Positions 16,364 to 25,102 of a DNA stretch of 64,000 nt are shown in pieces. How positions within the stretch are numbered: position 1 is the first letter of the stretch; each line of letters begins with the position of its first letter. The notes beneath the pieces are model-generated. The model saw only the letters and a program-made list of their open reading frames with translations, was not told the DNA's origin and ran no database searches. The stretch spans positions 1,178,001 through 1,242,000 of the forward strand of contig NZ_JPOG01000001.1 in the NCBI RefSeq assembly GCF_000733765.1, written 5' to 3'. Source of the stretch: Algiphilus aromaticivorans DG1253 (GTDB lineage Bacteria > Pseudomonadota > Gammaproteobacteria > Nevskiales > Nevskiaceae). The position numbers and the translations under genes are program-made.

Positions 16364-17428
16364 TCAGTCTGCCGGAGCCGTTCCACCGGTGTCGTCGCTG
16401 TACCAGTAGGCCATCGCGTCTCGTCGCACCCCTTCGCGTGTGCTGGCGGCCGGGCACCACTGCTGGTGGGAGCGCGCGGCCTGCATCAGAAACTCGAAGA
16501 GGGTGGTGTGCTGGCGCAGGATGCGACGATGCCGGTGTGGCGATAGCGGGTTGAAGATGCCCAGCCGGTTCAGCAGCTGCGAGGGCGATTTCTTGACCCA
16601 GAGCCAGGACCCCAGCTCCAGCGTCAGCGGCAGAAAGGTCGGTGCATGCGTCAGATCCCGGCTTTCCAGGTGCAGGTAATCCCAGAGGTCGCCATGGGTG
16701 GTGTAGCGGCGCGCCTGCGGCTCGATCTGATAGATGCTGTGGTACGGGTGTGCGGCTCGGAAGCGGCAGCGCAGGGCGTAGAGTTCGGCCAGGCAATCGA
16801 TCGGCCGCCGCGTATAGGCATAGGGGAACCACAGCCTGTCCTGCGCACCAAAGCCGGAATGACAATCCAGAGTGATTGCGAAAGGGTGCGCGAGCAGTCG
16901 TTGCGTCACGAGCTCGCAGACCGCCTGCGCCTCGGCGGCCATCGGTGCGCCGGCGCGGCCGCGATACCAGGGCAGCCGTCGCGACAGCCGCTGTCCGCCC
17001 AGCGGCCAGGGCGGGCGCTCGGTGGCGTCGAGGGGGGCGTTGCGCATCAGGTCGATGCCTTCCGGATTTCCGCGGCGGCCGGCGCGCATGCCTTCGGGGT
17101 TGACCAGCGGCACGAAGACGACGCGCAGGTGGCGCAGCGTCTCCTGCAGCGTCTCGTCCCATTCCAGACGCTCGATCAGTGAATGCAGAAAGGCCAGCAC
17201 CACCTGGCTGCCGATGCGCTCGACGCCGTGCACACCACCGAAGAAGCCGATGGCGGGCGCGGATGCAGACTGCGTGCCCAGCTCGATGCAGTGGATGGGC
17301 AGTTCCTCGGTGCCGACGCGGGCGATTACCTCGCTCCTCAGTCGATTGCCGCCGCGCGCGATCAGATAATGCAGATGCGCCAGTTCGGGCAGTGTGCCGG
17401 CACGCTGTAGGGGTTGCAGGGATTCCAT
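16364..17428 (-). CDS. M14-family zinc carboxypeptidase-like protein
   Basis: Probable metallocarboxypeptidase of 354 residues with the M14 active site. Zinc ligands are GVHGVE (His67, Glu70) and the later LDCHSG; substrate residues lie in NPEGM and NPEGIDLMRN; the general base is the Glu in TLELGS. No signal peptide is visible, so it probably acts in the cytoplasm, perhaps on muropeptides or a modified amino acid, as related M14 enzymes do. An open frame extends far upstream, but the domain begins near the ATG at 17428 and the upstream part is antisense to the esterase gene, so I use this start. No strong ribosome site is visible. Confidence 0.78.
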   Translation of the reverse strand: MESLQPLQRAGTLPELAHLHYLIARGGNRLRSEVIARVGTEELPIHCIELGTQSASAPAIGFFGGVHGVERIGSQVVLAFLHSLIERLEWDETLQETLRHLRVVFVPLVNPEGMRAGRRGNPEGIDLMRNAPLDATERPPWPLGGQRLSRRLPWYRGRAGAPMAAEAQAVCELVTQRLLAHPFAITLDCHSGFGAQDRLWFPYAYTRRPIDCLAELYALRCRFRAAHPYHSIYQIEPQARRYTTHGDLWDYLHLESRDLTHAPTFLPLTLELGSWLWVKKSPSQLLNRLGIFNPLSPHRHRRILRQHTTLFEFLMQAARSHQQWCPAASTREGVRRDAMAYWYSDDTGGTAPAD

Positions 17429-17509
17429 CCGCGAATGTTGGTGGGTGCGCGTTTCAGCGAAATGACCTCCGCCGGCATCCCGATGCGCCTGCGGCACGTA
17501 AGGTGGACG

Positions 17510-18424
17510 ATGAAAAGCAAAACAAGCATAAAGACAATCGTGCCCCGGCTCCGTGGCGCCGCCATTCTGGCCGCGAGCTTGCTGCTGGCAGCCTGCGCCA
17601 CGCACAGCAACCGGCCCGAAACACCAGCCGCGTCGATGCCGGAGCGCGACTTCGAGCGCCACGAGCAGCTGCGCTACAGCCCGGAGGGCTGGCCCGAGGC
17701 GCTGCACGCCGACATCTACCAGCCGACGGGCCAGGGGCCATTCCCGGCCGTGCTGCTGGTGCACGGCGGTGGCTGGGCGCGCGGCGAGCCCGCCGACATG
17801 ACCGCCATCGCCGAGGAGCTGGCCGGCGCCGGCTTCGTCGTGATGAACGCGGCCTACCGATTCGCGCCCGAATACCGCTTCCCGGCGCAGTTGCACGATT
17901 TGCAGCAGGCGCTGCGCTGGCTGCGCGAAGAGGCGCCGCAATTCGGCGTGGATTCCGAGCGTGTCGCCGGCTTCGGCTACTCGGCCGGCGCGCATCTGGT
18001 GGCCCTGCTTGGCCTCTCGGCGGCCGACGAGGCGCTGGATGCCCCGCACGGCAGCACTGATACGCGCCTGCAGGCCGTGGTCGCGGGCGGCACGCCCACC
18101 GATCTGCGCAAGTTCGACGGTGGAAAGCTGGTGCCGCAGTTCCTCGGTGGCGATCAGCGCCAGGCGCCGGAGGCGTACCGACTGGCTTCGCCAATCGTCC
18201 ACGTCACACCGGCGGCGCCGCCCTTCTTCCTCTATCACGGCGGTAGCGACATGCTGGTCAATGTCGACCACGCAGAGGATTTCGCCGCGGCGTTGGAAGC
18301 CGCCGGCGTGCATGTCGAGCTTTACCGTATGCGATTGCGCGGGCATATCACCGCTTTCCTCAGCGATGGCACGGCGGTGGCGCGTGCCATCGCTTTTCTG
18401 CGGGTCCAGCTTATGTCCGAGTAA
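17510..18424 (+). CDS. Alpha/beta-hydrolase esterase, lipoprotein (HSL-like)
   Basis: Lipid-anchored esterase of 304 residues with a signal peptide and lipobox LLAAC (Cys27). The oxyanion-hole motif is HGGGWARG (about 88), the nucleophile is Ser in GYSAGAH (about 162), the acid is Asp in GGSDMLV (about 247), and the base is His in RGHITAF (about 281). These mark the hormone-sensitive-lipase/BD-FAE type of carboxylesterase. The ATG at 17510 follows AAGGTGG at 5 bp. Divergent from the M14 peptidase gene across 81 bp; convergent with the AraC regulator. Confidence 0.85.
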   Translation: MKSKTSIKTIVPRLRGAAILAASLLLAACATHSNRPETPAASMPERDFERHEQLRYSPEGWPEALHADIYQPTGQGPFPAVLLVHGGGWARGEPADMTAIAEELAGAGFVVMNAAYRFAPEYRFPAQLHDLQQALRWLREEAPQFGVDSERVAGFGYSAGAHLVALLGLSAADEALDAPHGSTDTRLQAVVAGGTPTDLRKFDGGKLVPQFLGGDQRQAPEAYRLASPIVHVTPAAPPFFLYHGGSDMLVNVDHAEDFAAALEAAGVHVELYRMRLRGHITAFLSDGTAVARAIAFLRVQLMSE

Positions 18425-18437
18425 GCCTCGATCGCGC

Positions 18438-19478
18438 TCAGTTGCTGCACTGTGCGTGGCCGCGGGTCTGAAGGGCTTGGCGAAAGCGCCGAGGACTCTG
18501 GCCGCTCCAGCGCCGAAATGCGCGGGTGAAGGCGCTCTGCTCGGAATAGCTGAGTAACTGCGCGATCTCGCCGAGTTGCAGCCGCTGATCGGCGAGATGA
18601 TCGCAGGCTAGCTGGTAGAGGCATTCGTCGCGCAGCGCGCGGAAGCTCTGGCCTTCGGCAGCCAGGTGGCGATGCAGGCTGCGCAGCGACAGGTGCAGGC
18701 GCCCGGCGACGGTTGGGGCATCGGCGCGCCCTTGCTGCAGCAGCTCGGGGATGAGGGTGCGGATGGCTGCGCCGAACTCGCCGCGTGGTGGCAGCCGCCG
18801 GAGCTGCTCCGCAGCCTGCGCGCGCAGCAGGGCGAGCAGCTGCGGGTCCGGATGGCGCAGCGGCATGGCCAGCCACTGCACGGGGATGCGCACGCGCGTG
18901 CTCGTGGAGTCGAATGCCACCGGGCAGCCGAGGATGGCCTCATGCGGGCTGCGATCGGCTGGCGCGGGATTGACGAAGTCGATGGAGATGGGCGCCATCG
19001 TCGGTGCCGCGGTTATGTCGCGTGCCAGGGTCACCAGCGCGGTGACGGCGGCTTCATCGGCCAGTGCTCCCGGCCGGCCCGCTTCGGTACCCCATTGCAG
19101 AATCAGTTGCTCGTCCTCGGCATGCACGCGCAGCGGACTCACGTCGTAGAAGAGGCGCTCGAACTCGCGCAGGCGTTGCAGTGCCGCAGCCAGATTCTCG
19201 CAGGCCAGCAACACATAGCCCATGAGGCCGAAATGCGCCGGGGTTACACGCTCGCCCAGATGGAGCCCCAGCAGCGGGTCGCCCAGGCGCGCGGCGGCGG
19301 TCTCCAGCAGGGCTTTCCAGCGCGTCACCGGAAAGCGGGTGGGGGACTCGGCGTGGCTCGCCGGAGGTGGCGCGCCCAGCAGCACGGTCGCGTCCAGTCC
19401 CTGCTCGGCGAGGTAGTCGTAGAGCAGCAGCACATAGCTGTTGGGTACCGCGCCGCGCAGTGGCAGATCCTGGCTCAT
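18438..19478 (-). CDS. AraC-family transcriptional regulator (OruR/ArgR type)
   Basis: DNA-binding regulator of 346 residues. Residues 1-230 form the arabinose-binding-like sensor domain of the OruR group (FGLMGYVLLACENLAAAL is characteristic). The C-terminal 100 residues are a double helix-turn-helix AraC domain (LHLSLRSLHRHLAAEG and EIAQLLSYSEQSAFTRAFRRWSG). The gene is divergent from the AGMO-like gene across 92 bp, which suggests it controls the adjacent lipid cluster. The start at 19478 keeps the sensor intact and leaves a real intergenic promoter space. Confidence 0.88.
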   Translation of the reverse strand: MSQDLPLRGAVPNSYVLLLYDYLAEQGLDATVLLGAPPPASHAESPTRFPVTRWKALLETAAARLGDPLLGLHLGERVTPAHFGLMGYVLLACENLAAALQRLREFERLFYDVSPLRVHAEDEQLILQWGTEAGRPGALADEAAVTALVTLARDITAAPTMAPISIDFVNPAPADRSPHEAILGCPVAFDSTSTRVRIPVQWLAMPLRHPDPQLLALLRAQAAEQLRRLPPRGEFGAAIRTLIPELLQQGRADAPTVAGRLHLSLRSLHRHLAAEGQSFRALRDECLYQLACDHLADQRLQLGEIAQLLSYSEQSAFTRAFRRWSGQSPRRFRQALQTRGHAQCSN

Positions 19479-19570
19479 GGCAGGAAGTGTCAAAAAATAG
19501 GCGCCGTCCGTCAATCGCAGGGCCCTGCTTTCGGGCACATTGGCGAACAGGACAAAAGCAGGTAACGACG

Positions 19571-20485
19571 ATGGAGACGATCATCAGCCAGGTGCACGCC
19601 CTGCTAGGGCCGCACGTCGACTGGAAGCAGGTGCTGCTGAGCGCGATGGTGCCGTTGTTTCTGATGGCTTTCGTCATCGAGTACACGGCCATGCGTCGGC
19701 GCGGGCGTACCGAGCCCTTCGAGTGGCGCGACATCCTGACCAATCTCGGCCTCGGCGGCAGCTATCAGATCTTCGAGACCATCGCGCATCTGCTGGTCAC
19801 CGGGGCTGCTGTGCTCTGGATCTGGCAGTTCCGGCTCTTCGAGATTCCGGTCAACGCCTGGACGATCGGGCCCATCTTCCTGGGCGTGGAGTTCTGCTAC
19901 TACTGGTTCCATCGCGGCAGCCACCGCATCCGCTGGTTCTGGAGCGCGCACGTCGTGCATCACTCCAGCGAGCGCATGAATATGACCACGGCCATGCGCC
20001 AGAGCCTGCTGTATTCGATCACCGGCTGGTGGCTCTTCTTCATGCCGCTGGTGCTGCTCGGGGTGCATCCGGCCGTGGTCTTCTTCCTCTACGGCGTCAA
20101 TCTCACCTACCAGTACTTCGTGCACACCGAGGCGGTCGGCAAGCTGCACCCCTGGATCGAGTACTGGTTCAACACGCCCAGTCACCATCGCGTGCATCAC
20201 GGCAAGAATCCGCAGTACATCGACAGGAACTTCGGCGGCGTTCTGATCTGCTTCGACCGCTGGTTCGGGAGCTTCGAGCCGGAGGCCGAGAAGGTGATCT
20301 ACGGCATCCCGCGCCAGATCCACAGCTACAACATCCTGACGCTGAACCTCCACGAGTTCCGGGATATGTGGCGCGACGTGCTGCGGCCGGGGCCGATGCG
20401 GCAGCGTCTGAAGCATCTGTGGGCGCCGCCCGAGTGGGAGCGGCCGGTGTCGGCGAGCGCAGATGGTCGCGCTGCGGCATCCTGA
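19571..20485 (+). CDS. Sterol desaturase/fatty acid hydroxylase-family protein, alkylglycerol monooxygenase-like
   Basis: Integral membrane di-iron oxygenase of 304 residues. The histidine clusters that hold the two irons appear in order: HRGSH (about 114-118), HVVHHSS (about 130) and HRVHH (about 206). They are embedded in membrane helices around 15-35, 65-100 and 150-185. The context HHSSERMN...TAMRQS and NTPSHHRVHHG followed by IDRNFGG resembles the alkylglycerol monooxygenase (TMEM195) branch, which cleaves ether lipids with tetrahydrobiopterin, more than classical C4-methylsterol oxidases. That subclass is inferred from motif memory. It is the first gene of a putative operon with the AGPS-like gene 33 bp downstream. 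Confidence 0.8.
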   Translation: METIISQVHALLGPHVDWKQVLLSAMVPLFLMAFVIEYTAMRRRGRTEPFEWRDILTNLGLGGSYQIFETIAHLLVTGAAVLWIWQFRLFEIPVNAWTIGPIFLGVEFCYYWFHRGSHRIRWFWSAHVVHHSSERMNMTTAMRQSLLYSITGWWLFFMPLVLLGVHPAVVFFLYGVNLTYQYFVHTEAVGKLHPWIEYWFNTPSHHRVHHGKNPQYIDRNFGGVLICFDRWFGSFEPEAEKVIYGIPRQIHSYNILTLNLHEFRDMWRDVLRPGPMRQRLKHLWAPPEWERPVSASADGRAAAS

Positions 20486-20518
20486 GGACACGCATATCGC
20501 ATAACAAGAAGGAGACGC

Positions 20519-22108
20519 ATGGTCGACAAGACCCGGAACCCCACCGGCTGGGGTTATGTGGAGGACGCGCTGGGCGCCGCCGAGCGCAAGGCCATCGCCC
20601 CCATGGCGGGTGCCCTCTTCGGCGGCGGGCTGCCCGATGCCCAGGCGGCGCCGGCGGCCGAGGCCATCGCGCTGCCCGATTCGCGCCTGCGAGTGCCCGA
20701 TGCGCTGTCCGGCTGGGTTTCCACCGGGCACGCCGATCGGCTGCTGCACGCGCGCGGGCGCAGCTTTCCAGATCTGGTCGAGCTGCGTGGTGATGCGCTC
20801 GCGGATGTACCCGACGCCGTCGCCGAGCCCGGCAACGAGCAGGAACTCATGGCGGTCCTCGACTGGTGCGACAGCCGCCGCTATGCGGTGATTCCCTTCG
20901 GCGGCGGCTCCAGCGTGGTCGGCGGCGTCACGCCCGAGGGCGTCGGCGATGTCGCGGCCGTGGTGACCCTCTCGCTGCAGAAGATGCGCGCGGTACACGC
21001 CATCGACGCGCGCTCGGCGACCGTGCACGCCGACGCCGGCATCCTCGGTCCGGATCTCGAAGCGGCCGTGAAGCATCAGGGTCTGGCCGTGCGGCATTTT
21101 CCGCAGTCCTACTTCCACTCCTCGCTGGGCGGCTGGGTCGCCACACGCGGGGCGGGGCATTTCTCGACGCAGCACGCCAAGATCGAGGATCGCGTCCAGG
21201 CCCTGCGGATCATCCTGCCCGACGGGCGTATCTGCCAGACGCAACGCCTACCCGCGGGCAGCGTCGGTGTCGACCCGAACCGGCTGTGGTGCGGTTCCGA
21301 GGGCACGCTCGGCGTCATCAGCCAGGTCTGGCTGCGCTGCGTGCAGGCGCCGAGCCTGCGCGACGGCTGCGGTATCGCCTTCGCGCGCTTCGAGGACGCG
21401 CTGGAGGCGGCGCGCACGATGCTGCAGTCGGGCATCTATCCCACCCAGCTGCGCATTCTCGACCCCTACGAGCACATGGTCTCGCGCATGGTGGCCGGCA
21501 AGCCGGCGCAGGGCGCCCTGATGGTGCTGGCCTTCGAGTCGGCGGGCGCGCCTGTCGGGCCGCAGATGGCGGCTGCGCATGAGATCGCGCAGCAGCACGG
21601 CGGCAGCATCCAGGACTCGGCGGGCGAGGAGTCCACCGGCGACTGGAAGAACACCTTCTTCCGTCAGCCCTATCTGCGCGACGCCATGCTGGACCACGCC
21701 GTCGTGCTGGATACCTTCGAGACGGCCGTGCTCTGGTCACAGGTTCCGGCGGCCTATCACGGCATCCGCGAGGCCGTCATCAAGGCGCTGGAGGCCGAGT
21801 GCGGGGGCGGGGCGGTCACATGCCGCGTCACGCATGCCTATCCCGATGGCTGCTGTCTCTACTTCGGATTCTTCGCGGCCGGTCGTCGCGGCAGCCTCAA
21901 TAGCCAGTGGCAGGCGATTCGCGACGCGGCGGCCGCGGCGGTTGCCGAGTATGGCGGCACGGCTTCGCATCATCACGCCATGGGGCGCACGCATCGCGGC
22001 TATGCGCGCGAGGAGCTGCCCGAGGCCTTCATCGACGCGCTACACGGCGCACGCGCGCGCCTCGACCCGCGCGGCATCATGAATCCAGGGCTGTTGCCGG
22101 ATGCCTGA
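20519..22108 (+). CDS. FAD-binding alkyldihydroxyacetonephosphate synthase-like enzyme
   Basis: Flavoenzyme of 529 residues of the VAO/PCMH fold. The FAD domain has PFGGGSSVVGG (about 130), FHSSLGGWVATRGAG (about 200) and GSEGTLGVI (about 262). The cap domain has CRVTHAYPDGCCLYFGF (about 435), where the Tyr matches the proposed catalytic Tyr of mammalian AGPS. The triple-His loop SHHHAMGR (His484-486) is the AGPS hallmark. AGPS exchanges the acyl chain of acyl-DHAP for a fatty alcohol and so creates the ether bond of ether lipids. A good GGAG-type site precedes the ATG. The bacterial substrate is unproven, but motif conservation is strong. Confidence 0.82.
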   Translation: MVDKTRNPTGWGYVEDALGAAERKAIAPMAGALFGGGLPDAQAAPAAEAIALPDSRLRVPDALSGWVSTGHADRLLHARGRSFPDLVELRGDALADVPDAVAEPGNEQELMAVLDWCDSRRYAVIPFGGGSSVVGGVTPEGVGDVAAVVTLSLQKMRAVHAIDARSATVHADAGILGPDLEAAVKHQGLAVRHFPQSYFHSSLGGWVATRGAGHFSTQHAKIEDRVQALRIILPDGRICQTQRLPAGSVGVDPNRLWCGSEGTLGVISQVWLRCVQAPSLRDGCGIAFARFEDALEAARTMLQSGIYPTQLRILDPYEHMVSRMVAGKPAQGALMVLAFESAGAPVGPQMAAAHEIAQQHGGSIQDSAGEESTGDWKNTFFRQPYLRDAMLDHAVVLDTFETAVLWSQVPAAYHGIREAVIKALEAECGGGAVTCRVTHAYPDGCCLYFGFFAAGRRGSLNSQWQAIRDAAAAAVAEYGGTASHHHAMGRTHRGYAREELPEAFIDALHGARARLDPRGIMNPGLLPDA

Positions 22109-22165
22109 CGGGACTTGACCGCAGGCGTAGTATTGCGCCGCAACATTACTTCGGAGAAAGGCCCA

Positions 22166-23242
22166 ATGACCGAGTTCGATACCGACGCGCCGGTCTGTGT
22201 GACGGGTGCCTCCGGCTATATTGCCGGCTGGATCGTGCGCTATTTGCTCGAGGCGGGCCATACCGTGCACGCCACCGTGCGCGACCCAGGGAAGGCGAGC
22301 AGTGTCGCGCATCTGCAGGCCATCGCGGAGCAAGCCCCAGGCACGCTCAAGCTCTTCCAGGCCGATCTCAATGTGGAGGGCAGCTTCGACGAAGCCGTCT
22401 ACGGCTGCGGCGTCGTCATGCATACGGCCTCGCCTTTCGTGCTCTCCGGTTATCGCGACGCGCGCAGCGCGCTGTTGCGACCGGCCGTGGAGGGCACCCG
22501 CAACGTACTGGGCTCCGTGGATCGCTGCGCGTCGGTGCAGCGGGTGGTGCTGACCAGCAGCGTTGCAGCCATCTTCGGGGACAATGCGGATATCGGCGAC
22601 ACGCCGGATGGCGTCTTCACCGAAGCCCAGTGGAATACCAGCAGCAGCCTGCACCACAACCCCTATCAGTACTCTAAGGCCGAGGCCGAGCGCATCGCCT
22701 GGCAGGTCTGCGAGGCGCAGTCGCGCTGGGACATGGTGAGCATCAACCCGGCGATGGTCTTCGGGCCCTCGCTGACGCCGGCCAGCCGATCGGGCAGCAT
22801 CGACACCCTGCTGCAGCTCGGTGACGGACGCCTGCGCGACGGCGTGCCGCGTCTGGGCATGGGTGTGGTCGACGTGCGCGACGTGGCGCAGGCGCATCTA
22901 CTCGCGGCCTTCACGCCCTCCGCCGAGGGTCGCTACATTCTCTGTGCTGGTACGCGCACCATGCTGCAGATGGCGAACAGTCTGCGCGGTCGCTTCAATG
23001 GCGCGTATTCCTTTCCGAGGCGCGAGTTGCCGAAGTCGCTGGTCTGGCTATTCGGCCCCATGAAAGGGCCGGTGACGCGGCGTTTCGTGATGCGTAATGT
23101 CGGGGTGCCGCCGCGCTTCGACAACAGCCGCAGCAAGGCGCTGGGCGTGCGCTACCGCGAGGTTGAAACCACGCTGGCCGAGCATTTCGAACAGGCGGTC
23201 AAGGACGGGCTGTTAAAGCCGGCAGGCAGAAGCGCCGCCTGA
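22166..23242 (+). CDS. Extended SDR (dihydroflavonol-4-reductase-like) oxidoreductase
   Basis: NAD(P)-dependent reductase of 358 residues. The Rossmann motif is TGASGYIAGWIV (residues 13-24), the catalytic Ser is in LTSSVAAIFG (about 130) and Tyr/Lys in YQYSK (about 168). This is the DFR-like atypical extended SDR family, whose members reduce ketones of hydroxy/keto compounds. It follows the AGPS-like gene after 57 bp, with a GGAGAAAGG ribosome site before its ATG. In an ether-lipid pathway the product of AGPS, alkyl-DHAP, needs a ketone reductase, and this gene is a positional candidate for that step. Confidence 0.82.
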   Translation: MTEFDTDAPVCVTGASGYIAGWIVRYLLEAGHTVHATVRDPGKASSVAHLQAIAEQAPGTLKLFQADLNVEGSFDEAVYGCGVVMHTASPFVLSGYRDARSALLRPAVEGTRNVLGSVDRCASVQRVVLTSSVAAIFGDNADIGDTPDGVFTEAQWNTSSSLHHNPYQYSKAEAERIAWQVCEAQSRWDMVSINPAMVFGPSLTPASRSGSIDTLLQLGDGRLRDGVPRLGMGVVDVRDVAQAHLLAAFTPSAEGRYILCAGTRTMLQMANSLRGRFNGAYSFPRRELPKSLVWLFGPMKGPVTRRFVMRNVGVPPRFDNSRSKALGVRYREVETTLAEHFEQAVKDGLLKPAGRSAA

Positions 23243-23288
23243 AGCAGCTGACATCGTAGCGTCATGCGTGCTTGGCAGCATTGCTCGG

Positions 23289-23915
23289 ATGCAAATGCAA
23301 AAAAGAGAATCCCTGGACACCCGGGGTATCCAAGCTGATGTCACGCTCAGCGGCGAAGCCGCGCTGCATTTCCGCAAGCTGCTGCGCCACGGACGCGCCG
23401 TAGCCGCGTTGACACCCTCCGGGCGGGCTCTGGCGCGGGCCTGCTGCCGTTTCATCGACCCGACACGGCCGCAGACGATCGTCGAGCTGGGTGCGGGCAC
23501 CGGCGCCGTGACGCGCTGTGCGGCCGCGCGCATGCACCCGGACAGCCGGCTGATCGCCATCGAGCGTGATCCCGATTTCGTAGCGATGCTGCGCGCCTCC
23601 TTGCCCCGAGCCGAAGCGCTGGAAGGCAACGCCGAGGCCATGTCGGCGCTGCTGGCGGAGCGTGGCGTTGCGCGCGTCGATGTCGTGCTCAACGGGCTGC
23701 CGATGCCGAGCCTGCCCGAGCCGGCGCGCGCCGCCGTGCTGGCCGCCATCGCGGCGCTGCCGGGAAATCCCTGGGTGGCGCAGATCACGGTCATGCCCTG
23801 GGTCTTCCGGCGCTTCTACACACGCTTCTTCGAAGAGGTGCGCTTCGAACTCGCCTGGCGCAATCTGCCGCCGGCCGGGGTGTACCACTGCCGCGGGGCG
23901 CTGGCCGCAGTCTGA
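23289..23915 (+). CDS. SAM-dependent methyltransferase, phospholipid N-methyltransferase-like
   Basis: Class I methyltransferase of about 208 residues. SAM-binding motif I is VELGAGTGAVT (about 66), and the acidic end of beta-2 is AIERDPDF (about 92). The motif DVVLNGLPMPSLP (about 130) is close to the SGLP element of the PmtA/rRNA-dimethylase-like phospholipid N-methyltransferases, which methylate phosphatidylethanolamine. The C-terminus has several aromatic/Arg residues (VFRRFYTRFFEEV), compatible with membrane contact. Start uncertain: ATG at 23289, ATG at 23295, or GTG at 23268. It is the last gene of the lipid cluster, converging on the thioesterase with a 4-bp gap. Confidence 0.75.
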   Translation: MQMQKRESLDTRGIQADVTLSGEAALHFRKLLRHGRAVAALTPSGRALARACCRFIDPTRPQTIVELGAGTGAVTRCAAARMHPDSRLIAIERDPDFVAMLRASLPRAEALEGNAEAMSALLAERGVARVDVVLNGLPMPSLPEPARAAVLAAIAALPGNPWVAQITVMPWVFRRFYTRFFEEVRFELAWRNLPPAGVYHCRGALAAV

Positions 23916-23919
23916 GCGC

Positions 23920-24369
23920 TCAGCGCGAGGCGTTGGTGCCGGCGAGGTCGTGAACCCTGCCCGGCGCGCCCTTCTCCAGCGCGCTGCGGAAGGCCTCGGG
24001 AATCTCCCGCTTAGCGAGTTCGGCGGTGACACAGACGTAGATCGTTTCCGCGGTGGCCAGTGCCGTGCCATCGGTGGCGCGCAGGAAATCCGTGCGCAGG
24101 CGGAATGAGGTCGTTCCGATGTGGCTGACGTGGATGTCGGCTGCAATGATCTCGTCAAAGCGCGCCGGTGCGCGCCACTCGATGCTCTGGCGCACCAGCT
24201 GGTAGTCGAGCCCTCCCTGCACGAAGTCTTCGGCGAAGCCCAGTGCGCGGATGAATTCGGTGACGGCAACATCGATGTAGTCGCCGTAGCGGGCGTTGAA
24301 GACGACGTTCTGGGCGTCACAGTCGCCGTAGCGAACGCGCAGCAGGCAGCGATAGGGGGCTGCGCTCAT
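23920..24369 (-). CDS. Hotdog-fold acyl-CoA thioesterase (4HBT/YbgC-like)
   Basis: Thioesterase of 149 residues. The family motif with the catalytic Asp is VRYGDCDAQNVVFNARYGDYID (residues about 10-30), followed by the hot-dog helix AVTEFIRALG and beta strands ending in ETIYVCV. It probably hydrolyses acyl-CoA or aryl-CoA. The ATG at 24369 was chosen over an upstream frame start at 24423, which would overlap the divergent tesA start. Convergent with the methyltransferase gene. Confidence 0.85.
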   Translation of the reverse strand: MSAAPYRCLLRVRYGDCDAQNVVFNARYGDYIDVAVTEFIRALGFAEDFVQGGLDYQLVRQSIEWRAPARFDEIIAADIHVSHIGTTSFRLRTDFLRATDGTALATAETIYVCVTAELAKREIPEAFRSALEKGAPGRVHDLAGTNASR

Positions 24370-24417
24370 CTGCGACGCTCCGTGCGTCGCGGCGCGGACT
24401 GAAGGATCATAGTTTGC

Positions 24418-25056
24418 ATGCAAAGCTCATTTCGAAAGCGGTTGCGCATCCTGCCGCAGCTGCTGGTGCTGTTGCTAGTCGCGGCCTGCGGCAGCGGCTA
24501 CGAAGGGCCACGTCTACCACCCCTGGGTGCGGACGCGACCATTCTCGCTTTCGGCGATAGCCTGACCTACGGCACCGGTGCGGAGGCGGATGAAGCCTAT
24601 CCGGCGCAGCTGGAGCAGCTGTCCGGCCGCGAGGTCGTCAATGCCGGTGTGCCCGGCGAGACCACTGCCGAGGGCCGCGAGCGGCTTCCGGGTGTGCTCG
24701 AAGAAACCGACCCGGATCTGGTGCTGCTCTGCCTGGGCGGCAACGACATGCTCCAGCGCAAGTCGCGCAGCGCGATGGTGGAGAATCTACGCGCGATGAT
24801 CGAGTCGATCGAAGCGCGCGGTATTCCGCTGCTGCTGATCTCGGTACCCGAGTTCAAGGGACTCTCGGTGACGCCGCAGCCCGTCTTCGCGGAGCTGGCG
24901 GCCGAGTATCAGCTGCCGCTGGCGGAGTCGACGCTTGCCGATGTGATTGGCAAGGGCCGCCTGCGCTCGGATGCCATCCACCCGAACGCGCGCGGTTACC
25001 GGCTGGTCGCCGAGGATCTGCACGATCTGCTGCGCGCGGCGGGTGCCTTGCGATGA
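24418..25056 (+). CDS. tesA: GDSL-type esterase, TesA-like, predicted lipoprotein
   Basis: SGNH hydrolase of 212 residues, related to E. coli TesA (thioesterase I/protease I/lysophospholipase L1). An N-terminal signal with lipobox VAAC is followed by block I AFGDSLTYG (Ser about 44), block II NAGVPGET (about 75), block III GGND (about 107) and block V DAIHPNARG with the catalytic Asp/His (about 182-185). E. coli TesA is a soluble periplasmic enzyme; here a Cys directly after the hydrophobic core suggests lipid anchoring. The usual divergent ABC transporter partner is absent. Divergent from the hotdog thioesterase. Confidence 0.88.
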   Translation: MQSSFRKRLRILPQLLVLLLVAACGSGYEGPRLPPLGADATILAFGDSLTYGTGAEADEAYPAQLEQLSGREVVNAGVPGETTAEGRERLPGVLEETDPDLVLLCLGGNDMLQRKSRSAMVENLRAMIESIEARGIPLLLISVPEFKGLSVTPQPVFAELAAEYQLPLAESTLADVIGKGRLRSDAIHPNARGYRLVAEDLHDLLRAAGALR

Positions 25057-25102
25057 GGTCGCCACATGGCGACGCGGTGAGATCACTGGCGAGAGAGATG
25101 CC

